64,000 nt of DNA, taken from positions 17,834,412-17,898,411 of the forward strand of contig NW_022145594.1 in assembly GCF_000002235.5 (NCBI RefSeq). The letters are read 5' to 3'. Below, one piece after another: positions 1-10,762 of this stretch. Both the position numbers and the translations under genes were made by a program. The DNA is from Strongylocentrotus purpuratus (taxonomy: Eukaryota; Echinodermata; Echinoidea; Camarodonta; Strongylocentrotidae). The stretch's first letter is position 1. The number at the start of each line of letters is the position of its first letter. Under the pieces are notes generated by a model. The model had not been told where the DNA came from. It saw nothing but the letters and a program-made list of their open reading frames with translations, and ran no database searches.

Positions 1-248
1 ATGAAGTGACGATATCACCTCCCCGCTGACACAAGCAGCGAGCCCCTTCAAGATGACACCCACGCAGCCCTAAAGTACTACCGTTTTCCCAGCATAAAAG
101 AATCACCAGCTACGCTTCCACCGTCGCTTCGTCGCGCTGTAGCTCCGCGGAAATAAGCTCCTGGGCCCCCTCGTCAGGAAACCACCAGCAGAAGAAAATT
201 TCACTCCTCTCAATACTCTTCGATGCTGAGCGGCCGACAAAAAAAAAA
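1..248. repeat. Left copy of a perfect 248-bp direct repeat flanking the LINE
   Basis: Every base matches 6313-6560, including the run of ten A that ends both copies. The copy is cut by the window edge, so the true repeat may be longer. It abuts the 3' end of the minus-strand LINE at 249. It could be a very long target-site duplication, a pre-existing duplication, or an assembly artefact. Confidence 0.9.
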
Positions 249-419
249 TGTTTTTTTTTTTCTCTTTAACCTCAATCAGAGGAACTTTATTATTCAAATT
301 GACATTCCTTTTTGTTTCTTTTCCTTCAAATAAACAAATTCAACTCATATACAATCATAAACAAATAAAATATTGCAACGTCCCATTAGTTTGTTCATGA
401 GTACATCTGTTTTCGTTGT

Positions 420-3400
420 CTACAGCATCTCAATTAATTTCTGTACCATATTGTTATTTTCTCTTTTAATACTTTTACAGTTCAAATAAAATGTCAACTC
501 ATATTTAAGACTACGATATAGAGTTCTCGCATGTGTTCTATTAAATGATTGTAAATTCTTTATGTGGTTTCTATATATTACATACTCAGCAAAATTTATT
601 ATTAAATTTACTAAATGACAAATTGAGTTTTCAACTTCATAACCAAGTATTAAAATCTGTTCAGTCATCTGAATATTTAGACCACATAAATTGAAGATTA
701 CACCTGAAACAATTCTCCAAAACAATCTTACGTTTTCACACTCCAACATCATATGCTTAGTGGTTTCTAGCGTATTACATATCTCACATGTATTATAATC
801 TAAGATCTTCCATTTGCATAAATTGTATCGTGATGGTAAAATCATATGCAAAAGTTTAAAGTTAAATTCTCTGATTTTATTATTCCGTACAACATGAAAT
901 TTAAACTGTAGAACAGATGACCAATTAAAATCCGCATGTAAGTGTAGTCGTTGTTGCCATGCGTTTAAAATATATGGTTTTTTCTTATTTTTTTGCACAA
1001 TCAGTGAATATATTATTTTCGTATTAAGTTTTGACAAATCTATCATATCCCCTGTCGAAATCTCAATGGTCTGTAAATCAATTACTTCATCACGTTCTAC
1101 ATCTTGTGATTTACGCAACCATACCAAGGGGAAAGCCTTTTTCAACATAGCAAACTTAAAAGCAAATAACATTTTGGGTAACCCATATCTTTGGGCAGTT
1201 TCGTCAGAGTTTTTCCATCGACCGTCATTAAGAACATGGTGTACTCTTTTTATTCCTCCTCTCTCCCACACCTTAAAATGAAGCATTCGGTTCCTTATTT
1301 TAATATTACTATTATTCCATAGTATCGTTCTCATTATGTTATTCGTCCCCTCAATATTTACATATTTTAGTTCAGACCATGTACAAAGCAAATCAAAGTA
1401 AAAATATGGCAAATTTGCTGTTTTACATAATTTTTCCATGTCTTTCTTGTGACAGTTAAATTCTAAACTTAAGGGTATTCCCCCACCCTTGTCAATCCAA
1501 TAGGAAAACAATGTTTTCCATGAGGTATTTTGACAGTTCAAATATTTCATTATCCATGAAAGACGCAATGCACTAACTCTAGCTTCCAGATCAATCATTC
1601 CCAACTCCCCACTTGTAACATCATTAATACAAATATTTCTTCTTATTTTTTCTGTTTTTGAGCGCCACAAAAAGGAGTATAATAACTTATTAATTCTTTT
1701 GATGGCATCTTTGGGTGCTGGAACAGCAGTAGCCACATATACTATTTGTGATGCAGCTAGCATCTTTATAACTGTGATTTTCCCGTAGTACGTCAGATGA
1801 CGCATTTTCCACAAATCTAAAATTCTTTTAATCTTGTCAATTTTTCCTTCCCAATTTAGTGTTTCTACTTCTTTTATATTCATCCCTACATAAATCCCAA
1901 GAAATTTAAATGGATCGTTTGAAAAAGCCAATCCTTCAATTTCATTTGCATCACATCTTTGTGAAAGCTGCATTATTTTCGATTTATCCCAATTCACCAA
2001 AATACCAGCATATCTGCCCAATTTTTTTATTTCGTCCATTGCATGTCTCACTGACGCAAGTGAACTGAGTGTCATTACCGTGTCGTCTGCATATTGTGCA
2101 ATTTTAATTTCTGTTTCAAGTCCTTCATGATTTTTATCTAGAACTTGTATACCTTTAATATCTTTATTTTGATTCACCTTTAACGCTAAGATTTCTGCAG
2201 TAATAATAAATAACAATGCTGATAGTGGGCATCCTTGCCTTACACCTTTCTCAATTGTGAAATTTTCTGAGAGCCATCCATAATTCATAACACTACCACA
2301 TGCATTGTGATATAGTGTGCGAATCCATTTTATATATGTATCTTTGAACCCAAATATTTCCAACGTTTTAAAAAGAAAAGAATGATTAACATTGTCAAAA
2401 GCTTGTTTGAAATCGATAAACATAATAATACCCGGAACATGTTCTGACTCACAATAGTCTATTATATCTTGTATAAGACGTACGTTTTCAGTAGCTGACC
2501 TTCCTTTCATAAAACCCGACTGATCGACCGATACTATAGTATTTATTACACGCTTCAGTCTATGTGACAAGGCACGAGCAGCGATTTTGTAATCGACATT
2601 GAGTAATGATATTGGCCGCCAGTTGCCAAGGCGCGTCTTAGGACCTTTTTTATACATAAGAGTAAGAACAGATTGTTTTTGTGACCATGACAACTCCCCA
2701 TTACAAAATCCCGTATTCAGACTTTCCAACACCAGGTCTTTTATCTCTGACCAGAAACATTTATAGAATTCCACTGTTAGGCCATCACTGCCTGGCGATT
2801 TATTATTATTCATGCCTTTTAATGAGTTCCAACATTCTGCTTCAGTAAGTAAACCTTCGCAGCTGTCTGCTTCTTCTTCGCACAATGAATGAATATCTAT
2901 GTTTGTAAACACGTCGTGAGAGCTATATTGATGATCATCGATTGAATACAAATTCGTATAATAACTATGTATGTGCTTTAAAATATTATCTTTCTGAATT
3001 TTCCCATTAACTTCTAAAGAGTCTATTTCTTTTTTCTGGCCCCTTCTCTTTTCGAGTTGCAAGAAATATCTATTTGATTTTTCACCCTTTTCTAACCATT
3101 TCTCCCTTGAACGTACAAAAGCACCTCTACATTGATATGTATACCATTTGTCAATATTATTTTTTAGTTTCTTCATTCTATCGTTATCCTCTACAGATAG
3201 GTTACATTCCTTTTCACATAGATCTCTTAATTCTTTTTCTAAATTAACAATGTAACATTTTTTCTTTTTATTCACATCTATTGCATATTTCATACTAAAT
3301 TCCTTTATCTTTATTTTACAAAGTTCCCATTTTTGTTGCAAATCTAAGTGTCTATATTCAAGTTTTAGTTTTCGAATAACATCTGTGACATTTGTTCTAT

Positions 3401-4199
3401 ATGTCTCGTCCTCAAGCAGAGAGCAGTTTAGTTTCCAAATACCTTTCCCACGCTTCTGTTCATGAACCTTAATCGTAAGTGAAACAGCATTGTGGTCACA
3501 CTTTAATGCAGGTCTGATATCGGTTGAGTAAACCCTGTGCATAAAATCAGCTGGAACAAGCCAATAGTCTAATCTTGAAAACATCTTTAAAGAAACCTGT
3601 CTCCATGTAAACTGTCTTTTATCTGGATTTTGCTTTCTCCATACATCAATCAAATTGAACAAATGTTGAAAACATGAAAGATTACGCTTACGTATATTTA
3701 TGTGTGAAATACCCCTAGTATCTAATTTTCGGTTTTGGACACAATTAAAATCACCACCTACAAGAAGCACATCATTATGTTTCTTGTACTTATTTGACCA
3801 TATTTTTAAAGTTTTAAAAAACTTTTCTTTCAGCGTACTCTTTGTTGGTGCATATATATTAATACAAAAGTATGATTTACCATACAAGCAAAACTGTAAT
3901 GCAAGAATTCTTCCGTCTCCTCGTGTGAAAGCTTTTACTGATATCAGTGAACTAAATAATCGGTTGTGTATTAGAATCACGACTCCTTTTGAATGATTTG
4001 TTCCATTATTGAAGTAACATGCTCCGTTCCACTCTGATTTTATTATTGATTCCAGATCTTTTGTTACAAATGATTCTTGTAAAAATGCGATATGACATTT
4101 TTGATCATTAATCCAGCGAAATATTTTGCCTCTTTTAGTCTTGTCTCTTATTCCTCTTACATTGAGGGGCACAAAAAGTATTCTTGATACTTCATTCAT
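420..4199 (-). CDS. LINE ORF2: AP endonuclease - reverse transcriptase
   Basis: A 1,259-aa open frame without stops. The first 240 or so residues form an APE-type endonuclease: NVRGI near the start, FLQESF with the metal-binding Glu, GGDFN, and the terminal CDHNAV (SDH-type) motif. The RT core follows: NWRPISLLN, IDFKQAFDNV (motif A), GVRQGCPLS (motif B) and QYADDT (catalytic motif C). Near the C-terminus is a Cys-Cys-His-Cys cluster (CEIC...HMMLEC) of the kind found in L1-type ORF2. The protein would nick target DNA and reverse-transcribe its own RNA by target-primed reverse transcription. Length is normal for L1/Tx1 ORF2. All key motifs are present, so it may be active. Clade assignment is from motif style, not phylogeny. 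Confidence 0.93.
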   Translation of the reverse strand: MNEVSRILFVPLNVRGIRDKTKRGKIFRWINDQKCHIAFLQESFVTKDLESIIKSEWNGACYFNNGTNHSKGVVILIHNRLFSSLISVKAFTRGDGRILALQFCLYGKSYFCINIYAPTKSTLKEKFFKTLKIWSNKYKKHNDVLLVGGDFNCVQNRKLDTRGISHINIRKRNLSCFQHLFNLIDVWRKQNPDKRQFTWRQVSLKMFSRLDYWLVPADFMHRVYSTDIRPALKCDHNAVSLTIKVHEQKRGKGIWKLNCSLLEDETYRTNVTDVIRKLKLEYRHLDLQQKWELCKIKIKEFSMKYAIDVNKKKKCYIVNLEKELRDLCEKECNLSVEDNDRMKKLKNNIDKWYTYQCRGAFVRSREKWLEKGEKSNRYFLQLEKRRGQKKEIDSLEVNGKIQKDNILKHIHSYYTNLYSIDDHQYSSHDVFTNIDIHSLCEEEADSCEGLLTEAECWNSLKGMNNNKSPGSDGLTVEFYKCFWSEIKDLVLESLNTGFCNGELSWSQKQSVLTLMYKKGPKTRLGNWRPISLLNVDYKIAARALSHRLKRVINTIVSVDQSGFMKGRSATENVRLIQDIIDYCESEHVPGIIMFIDFKQAFDNVNHSFLFKTLEIFGFKDTYIKWIRTLYHNACGSVMNYGWLSENFTIEKGVRQGCPLSALLFIITAEILALKVNQNKDIKGIQVLDKNHEGLETEIKIAQYADDTVMTLSSLASVRHAMDEIKKLGRYAGILVNWDKSKIMQLSQRCDANEIEGLAFSNDPFKFLGIYVGMNIKEVETLNWEGKIDKIKRILDLWKMRHLTYYGKITVIKMLAASQIVYVATAVPAPKDAIKRINKLLYSFLWRSKTEKIRRNICINDVTSGELGMIDLEARVSALRLSWIMKYLNCQNTSWKTLFSYWIDKGGGIPLSLEFNCHKKDMEKLCKTANLPYFYFDLLCTWSELKYVNIEGTNNIMRTILWNNSNIKIRNRMLHFKVWERGGIKRVHHVLNDGRWKNSDETAQRYGLPKMLFAFKFAMLKKAFPLVWLRKSQDVERDEVIDLQTIEISTGDMIDLSKLNTKIIYSLIVQKNKKKPYILNAWQQRLHLHADFNWSSVLQFKFHVVRNNKIREFNFKLLHMILPSRYNLCKWKILDYNTCEICNTLETTKHMMLECENVRLFWRIVSGVIFNLCGLNIQMTEQILILGYEVENSICHLVNLIINFAEYVIYRNHIKNLQSFNRTHARTLYRSLKYELTFYLNCKSIKRENNNMVQKLIEML

Positions 4200-4256
4200 C
4201 GTTTCTTGTTTGTTTTTTTCAACAGTATTTCGTCATCTTTGTATTATGTAGCTTTG

Positions 4257-5450
4257 CTATTTTTTCTTACTTGAATTTCTTGGCTTTACGGGTGCTGGTT
4301 TCTTCTTCAATTTGCGCTGATTCTTGGGATGTGGTATCGGCTCATCATCGCACTCGCTTGAAGATTCCTCATCGCCACCCGAATCGATTTTCCCTGATGC
4401 ATTGCTGTCGCATTCTTCGCTGCTTTTGATATGTGACGTACTAGCTACGCTAACTTTTGCCGATGTCACATTTGATGCGTCGCGTACTTTGCTGGCCGAT
4501 CTCGTACCGGTTGCAACGCTACTCGTGCTGGCATCTGCTTCAGGAGCCTTGTCCTTTCTTTGGACTCCGTGGCGGACGTTGGCGATAAAGTCCTCGAGAC
4601 TTGTCTGTCGCGTCGCTTCACGTTCCTTGCTCATCTTAGCTTGATCGTGCGGTGCGGATTTCCCCTCGGCGTCAACTTGTGGCGTTGCCACGTCATGATC
4701 GCGATGGTCGTTATGATCGTTAGCAGACGACGCGTCATTCGTTGCCATGGCATTACGCAGCATGTTGGAGCCTTCGGGACATGCGCTTTGGATGTGACCG
4801 GATTCCTTGCATTGTCGGCACCGTCCGTCATTGGTGCACGTCGAAACATGGTGACCTGCTTGTAGGCATTTCGAACATGTCGCACTTAAAGGCTGACCTA
4901 GATGATAAATGCGAGCAACAAAAGAGCTTACAAAAACCAGCTTGCGTGGTAGTGGCTGTGATGGTGGTCGAATATAGAGTACTCGATCGCCATTCAAGCA
5001 GCTGGTTAGCTGACCGTTGATTCTCAACTTCTGACGTATGATAGAACCAACAACCTCGGACTTCCTAGCTTGTAATTCTGATCGGATAACATCATCGTCT
5101 ACCGAGAGAGGAATGTCCTTTATTGTGACCCTTGTTAAATTGTCCTCCTTTTCTCTGGTGAAAGGGTTCAAATCATATACAGGGGCAATGGCGCCTCGCA
5201 CTCCCAACCCATTTGAAATTAATCGAATGCGCTCTTTGGGGCAGGTCAGGTATATTCGCCATAGACTACGTATCCGCTGAATTCCGGCAATCTTGTCCCT
5301 TTTCCCGCCTTTGGCAAGGGCAATGTACAGTTCCTCACCAGTAAGCGCTTTCTTATCGGTATCTTGCACATCATTCTCACGGAGAAAAACAGGTTTAGGC
5401 CCCGTTGGTAGGAACGCGTCGGGGCGTGGCGCCGTTTTCTCTGTATACAT
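4257..5450 (-). CDS. LINE ORF1: RNA-binding protein with two zinc knuckles
   Basis: A 397-aa open frame ending 57 bp upstream of ORF2. The central part (about residues 100-180) has a beta-alpha pattern that could be an RRM-like fold (VTIKDIPLSVDDDV...). Around residues 190-225 are two clean CX2CX4HX4C knuckles, CSKCLQAGHHVSTC and CRQCKESGHIQSAC. The C-terminal third is charged and low-complexity, ending in a Lys-rich tail. This is the layout of Tx1-group ORF1 proteins, which coat the element RNA. The start at 5450 is the first ATG of the frame. The role is by family analogy. Confidence 0.88.
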   Translation of the reverse strand: MYTEKTAPRPDAFLPTGPKPVFLRENDVQDTDKKALTGEELYIALAKGGKRDKIAGIQRIRSLWRIYLTCPKERIRLISNGLGVRGAIAPVYDLNPFTREKEDNLTRVTIKDIPLSVDDDVIRSELQARKSEVVGSIIRQKLRINGQLTSCLNGDRVLYIRPPSQPLPRKLVFVSSFVARIYHLGQPLSATCSKCLQAGHHVSTCTNDGRCRQCKESGHIQSACPEGSNMLRNAMATNDASSANDHNDHRDHDVATPQVDAEGKSAPHDQAKMSKEREATRQTSLEDFIANVRHGVQRKDKAPEADASTSSVATGTRSASKVRDASNVTSAKVSVASTSHIKSSEECDSNASGKIDSGGDEESSSECDDEPIPHPKNQRKLKKKPAPVKPRNSSKKK

Positions 5451-6312
5451 AGTTCAATGTAGAATTTTTTTTTACTCACATAAATTTCCAGGACGGTTGT
5501 CCTTTTAATCCAAAGGGTATATCTCACAATATCTCACAATATAGGTGAAAAACTTCTGTCAATTTCTGTTTAGCAATCACAGCTGATGTTCGAGATATTT
5601 CACGATTTTAGACCAAATTTTAAGAGAAGTCAAATACAAGCGTCGTAACACTTGAAGCGCCCTCTACTTACTCTTACATACCACCCTGCCCTGAAAATCT
5701 ATCCAACCTAGCGGTTGTCCTACCAGTAGGTGTAATCCGGATACCCTGTAGGGCTTCGGTAAAACCCGTTACCAAATCTTTAACTAACTCTTCAGCCATA
5801 ACTATTATTATCTATTGTAAATATTATTAAGTAATTAGTCTAATATGAACATTAAGGCAAGGGATGCAACCTCGGTGACCATACATAGCATAAAACCACT
5901 AAATACTGCTTACCTTAATTTTTGGAAGAGATGTATACTAGGCGAGCCAGAGTGAAACCAGAACCATATTCTTAGTTACCATATGTATATATGAAAAAAA
6001 ACACACCTTCACTGCTGTTCTCGTTTACAAGGATTATATAAATTTACCAGTCAATTAATGAATTATGCCGTCAGATAATACACTAAATGTTCTGAGTAAT
6101 GGTATACATCAAAAGACGTATCTAATTGTATATAATGCCATACGCAACAAGGCATAGAATTAATTATCATATATAGATAAAGTGTTCTAAGTTCAAGACA
6201 TACCAGAGATGTCAATCCAGCTGAACGTACCTAGTTTCCCGGCACCGCGGCCTTCTAATTCACCGGAACGATGCAAGCATGCAACACTGAAGGCATGTGC
6301 CGCCGACCATGA
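5451..6312 (-). promoter_or_regulatory. Presumed LINE 5' leader/promoter region
   Basis: About 860 bp between the ORF1 start and the right-hand repeat copy. It has no convincing ORF; a 60-codon frame at 6193-6375 starts with GTG and runs into the repeat. If the flanking repeats are target duplications, this is the LINE 5' UTR with its internal promoter. No specific promoter motif was recognised. Confidence 0.45.
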
Positions 6313-6560
6313 ATGAAGTGACGATATCACCTCCCCGCTGACACAAGCAGCGAGCCCCTTCAAGATGACACCCACGCAGCCCTAAAGTACTACCGTTTTC
6401 CCAGCATAAAAGAATCACCAGCTACGCTTCCACCGTCGCTTCGTCGCGCTGTAGCTCCGCGGAAATAAGCTCCTGGGCCCCCTCGTCAGGAAACCACCAG
6501 CAGAAGAAAATTTCACTCCTCTCAATACTCTTCGATGCTGAGCGGCCGACAAAAAAAAAA
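6313..6560. repeat. Right copy of the perfect 248-bp direct repeat
   Basis: Identical to 1-248. After the shared run of ten A this copy continues into unique sequence (GTTAGTTCGAAG...), whereas the left copy meets the LINE 3' end. The unique continuation marks this side as the original locus flank. Confidence 0.9.
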
Positions 6561-6724
6561 GTTAGTTCGAAGCCCAGGGGTTCTTGGACTCCGTCCTCGT
6601 GACAACCCCAACAGATCCACATATAACTAGTTGACGGATGTGAGCTAAAAAAATCTCTGCAGCTCTCCGCTGACTTCGCTAATATATCTTGAAGTTCAAT
6701 GGTAATGGTTGAAGTAATAAACAA
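6422..6724 (-). other. 100-codon open frame across the repeat and its flank, unrecognised
   Basis: An open frame of normal-looking composition (segments STSYMWICWGCHEDG and FPDEGAQELISAELQRD) without an ATG start. It crosses the ten-A run as a Phe tract. It could be an exon fragment of a host or transposon gene interrupted by the LINE, or chance. No family was recognised. In the left copy the frame is cut by the LINE junction. Confidence 0.25.
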
Positions 6725-6861
6725 GTGTCTTACCCCATCCGTACTACCAATTGAAGCGATCCACGGCGAGACGGCCCGGTGACCAAAGCCGCCCCGCCTA
6801 GTACCGACTCAGAAAATGTTAAAGTATAACTTATGGCACGCCACAGCCGTCATAATTGGTC

Positions 6862-7285
6862 GAGTTTACAAAAAAGCAGTCGACTTTACAAAAAAGCAAT
6901 CGAGTTTACAAAAAAGCAATCGACTTTACAAAAAAGCAATCGACTTTACAAAAAAGCAAACGAGTTTACAAAAAAGCAGTCGAGTTTACAAAAAAGCAAT
7001 CGAGTTTCCAAAAAAAGCAGTCGAGAAAAAAAAAAAGCAGTCGAGAAAAAAAAAAAAGCAGTCGAGAAAAAAAAAGCAGTCGAGAAAAAAAAAAAAAGCA
7101 GTCGAGAAAAAAAAAAAAGCAGTCGAGAAAAAAAAAAAAAGCAGTCGAGAAAAAAAAAAAAGCAGTCGAGAAAAAAAAAAAGCAGTCGAGAAAAAAAAAA
7201 AAGCAGTCGAGAAAAAAAAAAAAGCAGTCGAGAAAAAAAAAAAAGCAGTCGAGAATAAAAAAATCAAAAAAAGCCGTCGAGAATA
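6862..7285. repeat. Outer-domain tandem repeat, left arm (about 20-bp unit)
   Basis: Outer units read TCGAGTTTACAAAAAAGCA and inner units TCGAGAAAAAAAAAAGCAG, about 21 units in total. The conserved part is GCAGTCGAG; the rest drifts from TTTAC to poly-A towards the centre. Long open frames here (Lys/Ser/Arg repeats) follow only from the repeat and are not genes. Confidence 0.9.
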
Positions 7286-8095
7286 CGTGCCTTCACGGTT
7301 GTTTCATCGCAAAGCATGCCGGGACAACATCTTAATCTTGTACATAATCCGCTATTCTGCAGTGATTTTCTTTCACTCCAGTATCATTTGTACGGTAAGA
7401 AACCAAAGTTTGTGTTTATTCATTTGTATGACGAATAAAGCTGACAATACGACGTAATGAGAGTGGGCCGGGGTCCAACTTTAGTAAATGTAGGCCTAGA
7501 TCTAGTCCCGTATGTTTAAATGTGTGTGCATTTTAAGTAGACTGATTGCCTTGTGTAGAAGTTAACCAAATTAAAATGAGACTTATGTCTCAGGAAATAT
7601 GAATAGGTCTAGATCCTATAGACTATACATAATTGATATTGGAATAGGATCTACTAGAATGGCCGACAGTTAGATAGTGATGGCAATTAGTAAATGTAAA
7701 AAAGTAAAAGAGGCCATGAAAACGTATTGATGAGCTCTAGATCTACTTGAGGATCTACATGACGGGGGCGTATGAAGGATTTTTTCGAGGGGGGGGGGGG
7801 TTAAAATTTGAAAATCGTGCCGAAAATTTCACATCGACTCAGCCAGCCGGTGAATGAGAGGGGGGGGGGTCGGTTAGAGCACCTATTTTTTCCCGAAAAT
7901 ATGAACATTTGGCAGATCGATATTTCGTTCAGCTGATGGTAAGGTCACCTTTTTGGGGTCACCCTTTAGCACAAAAATGTTTCCCCATGATCTAGTGCGA
8001 TAAGGGTTCTTTTGTTACCGTTATTCTTGAGGTGACAAACTTAAATTTGATTGTCTTTTTCCTTTTATTTATCAGTTGCAGCATCATCAAACACT

Positions 8096-8242
8096 ATGGC
8101 CGATGAATCAGAAGATGACGTAGATGCTACGAGAGAGCTCATTTCACAATGGACAACAGAAGTGATACGTGACTTTCTACAAGGAGGGGACTCAAGCTTG
8201 GAAATTGAGGAGTCATTATTTTATGGGTGTTCTCTGCCCTGA
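8096..8242 (+). pseudogene. Captured exon-like fragment in the foldback arm
   Basis: A 48-codon ATG-initiated frame (MADESEDDVDATRELISQ...) preceded by a splice-acceptor-like tract (CCTTTTATTTATCAG at about 8061-8075) and ending in TGA. The segment is mirrored in the right arm (11350-11150, minus), where frame and sequence have decayed. It looks like the first coding exon of a gene or transposase carried within the inverted repeat. The motif ISQWTTEVIRDFLQGG vaguely recalls Myb/SANT-type DNA-binding starts, but I cannot name a family. Confidence 0.35.
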
Positions 8243-9529
8243 CGCTGGGGGTACTGTTCAGCCATCCGAGGTACAGAGGTAGAGAGGAACTGGACGATGG
8301 ATGGATGGATGGATGGATGGGGGGGGGGGTGAAAGGCATGCAGAGATGGCCGTCTACTATGTATAGAGACATTTGTGTGCTACTGGATAAGGACCCTCCA
8401 TCACTAGAGGGAAGAATAATGAGAGACTACAAATAGGGGAAGGCATTTAGTTATTTTGCCAGTTTCTGGTTAGGGAGACATTTGTTTCATCTCCTGGGAG
8501 AAAGCTGTCTGAAATTCAAAATGTATTTGATACTTGAATAAATTTAGTTCATTTTCTAGACTGGTTCATGTCAAACTGTTGATTCTACTTTCTTGTGAGT
8601 ATACACTGTAGTCAGAGAGATAGAGAAGTAACACGAGAAAAGAATGAAAAAGAAGCCAATATTTGAACGAGGAGGAGAAAATGGAGATTACGTTGTTGCC
8701 CATCAAGTTGGAATAATTGTTCTTACCACTGTTTATTAAATGATTGTGACCATATGGTTTATTGTTTGTACATAATGGTCTTATATTATAAGAACTGTAT
8801 TGATCAATCTCAGGAGTCTTATACATGTAGATTGATTAATACAGTTTTGAGATGATGATGATGATGATCGTGATGATGAACGAGAAGGAGAAGAGGAGGA
8901 ATATATCAAGAGTTGATGAAGAAAAGATTGATAGATGGGTTATCATTACAGAGAGAGAGAAAGAGAGATAGACTAACATAAGGAAGGGAGAGCAAGAACA
9001 AGGCTATGACATAGGGGAAGAGATAGAAATCAAAATTATATTTATACATTTACTAAATTAAAATAATAAATTAGAAAACAAGGCTAGAGGAAAGAATTAA
9101 TGCACTAAAATTAAGCAAAGACCATCACTATATCGTTCACATTATAATATAAATTAAGAAAAGGTACTTGGAAATATGTACATTTGTAAAATTTAATCTC
9201 TCATTCTCTTGATCTTCCTCTTCACACCTAATTCTTGCTCTCCCTGTCTATCTCTCCCACCCCTCCCCATCTCTCTCTCTTTCTCCTTATTATCACTCTT
9301 TCTCTTTCATTAAGCGTCGACATCTCTCTCAATGCCTCTCTCTGTTTCTATGAATTTTCTCTTGTTAAACATTTTAAACATCAGGTCTGTCTGACCTTCC
9401 TCTCTTGAATAAATCATGAATAACTTCAACTCAGCGTCCTACATACAGTAATGATTGCTTAGTAGTCATCTACAACCCTCACTGTGTTGTTTGATTTTAT
9501 TTATAAAATAAATATAACCATGAGATCAA

Positions 9530-10010
9530 TATCAACAGGGAACGGAGGTACCGCATGCGTGTTCCCAAAATCTCTGGCTCGTAACAAAATAAAAAAATTA
9601 AAAAAAAAAAAATACTTTTAAAGCGCTTACCACCAAAATCTCTAAGCGCTATAACAAACAAAAATAGACTGATAAAAAATTACTTATTAAACAAAACAAA
9701 AAAGTGTGAATAAACCTACAAATTACAATACATATACCGTACATGTACATCAAAGTGAACAGAGCCTGGCAGCAGAGTTTTGGATTCTCTGGAGTTTTGC
9801 AATGAAAAAGATCTGCCCGTATTGACTTAACACACTGGACTTTTGCTGAGAAGGGGGGGGGGTGCTGAAAAGGCTTGTATAACAAAGAAACAAAATCTAC
9901 CCGTATTGACTTAACACAGGGGACTTATGCTAAAAAAGGGGGGGGGTGCTGGGAACACGCATGTGGGTACCCTAAATAACACTGAGTTGGGGGGGGGGGG
10001 TACCATCTTT
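9530..10010. repeat. G-rich dispersed repeat inside the foldback element
   Basis: Two local copies of a segment reading CCCGTATTGACTTAACACA...GGGGGGGTGCTG at about 9815-9865 and 9898-9955, followed by an inverted match (9945-9995) to the start of the repeat at 10400. Together with 10400-10760 this makes a smaller foldback around the MITE remnant at 10028. No gene. Confidence 0.5.
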
Positions 10011-10027
10011 AATGCAAACGCATTTAA

Positions 10028-10395
10028 AGGGATCCGGTAACATTATCTCAGATTCTGAAACAAAATCCTGGATTTAGCTCATGCTGCAATGATAATTTTA
10101 GGTCAGTCAAGAACTCAATGACTTTTACAATCCGATCGCCTGTCTGATTATCAAGAATTTACGATTGGAAATCGAAACCAAATTTTGTGTTTGTCAAATG
10201 CCTTTCATAACACTACAAGTCTATTGGGGAAAACGAGTATGGTAAAAGGGGTCAATCAAAGATTTTTTACTTTTTTGAGGCACTTCTTGATCATTTTGAA
10301 GCGTGATTTTGTTAGGGCTTCAGTATTAATACACCATATCGCAGACACTGGTAGCGCGTAGGGCAATACGTCAATCTCGAATTAAACATTGTTAA
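10028..10395 (-). mobile_element. Truncated TTAA MITE (AGGGATCC family)
   Basis: The inverted relative of 28652-29012. It starts after TTAA at 10024-10027 with AGGGATCCGGTAACATT and runs to ...CATTGTTAAAC, just before the expected GATCCCT end. There it is replaced by a run of C that begins the next dispersed repeat. Confidence 0.7.
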
Positions 10396-10762
10396 ACCCC
10401 GCCCCCCCCCCACTCAGTGTTATTTAGGGTACGCATATGCTTGTTCCCTCTTTTTGAAAGCACCCCCTATCTGAGGACTGCCAACATTTCGGAACCCCCC
10501 TTTCGCGGGCTATTCCTGCCTTGGAGACTCCCCTAAATCATGAAAAATGCTCAATGTACCCCCCTAAATTCAGAATAATTTCTCAGGAGTCCAAAGAGAT
10601 AAGAGAAAAAAAAGAAAAAAACCCCCTTTTTAAAGAAATCTCCGGGTGAAAAGTTAATACACCCTTTTTGTACAATTCTCGGGCCGGACTTTGTCACACG
10701 AAAAGTACCCCTTTACCGGACATTTTGGTAACACGCATGGGGTCCGTCTGTTCTCGGAGTGG
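10396..10762 (+). repeat. Dispersed repeat, copy 1 (also 54240-54622)
   Basis: Starts in poly-C followed by ACTCAGTGTTATTTAGGGTA and ends near GGTAACACGCATGGGGTCCG. It matches 54240-54622 in the same orientation over about 370 bp with scattered differences. It encodes no convincing protein. Class unknown. Confidence 0.75.

Larger units (their letters stand above)
249..6312 (-). mobile_element. Full-length-looking LINE of the L1/Tx1 type
   Basis: A non-LTR retrotransposon read on the minus strand: a roughly 860-bp leader, ORF1 (5450-4257), a 57-bp gap, ORF2 (4199-420), and a 170-bp 3' tail with an AATAAA-like signal and a terminal A-rich run at the 249-262 junction. Both ORFs are open. ORF1 with two CCHC knuckles, and ORF2 with an N-terminal AP endonuclease opening in NVRGI followed by RT, fit the Tx1 group of the L1 clade. 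The 5' boundary is inferred from the start of the flanking repeat copy at 6313 and could lie somewhat lower. Intact frames and identical flanks suggest a young insertion. Confidence 0.8.

Noticed and set aside
6816..7457. Long Lys/Ser/Arg-rich open frames (three plus frames) and a Phe-rich minus frame
   Set aside because: They are translations of the roughly 20-bp tandem repeat with poly-A; no start context, domain or codon structure. The same applies to 12019-12551.
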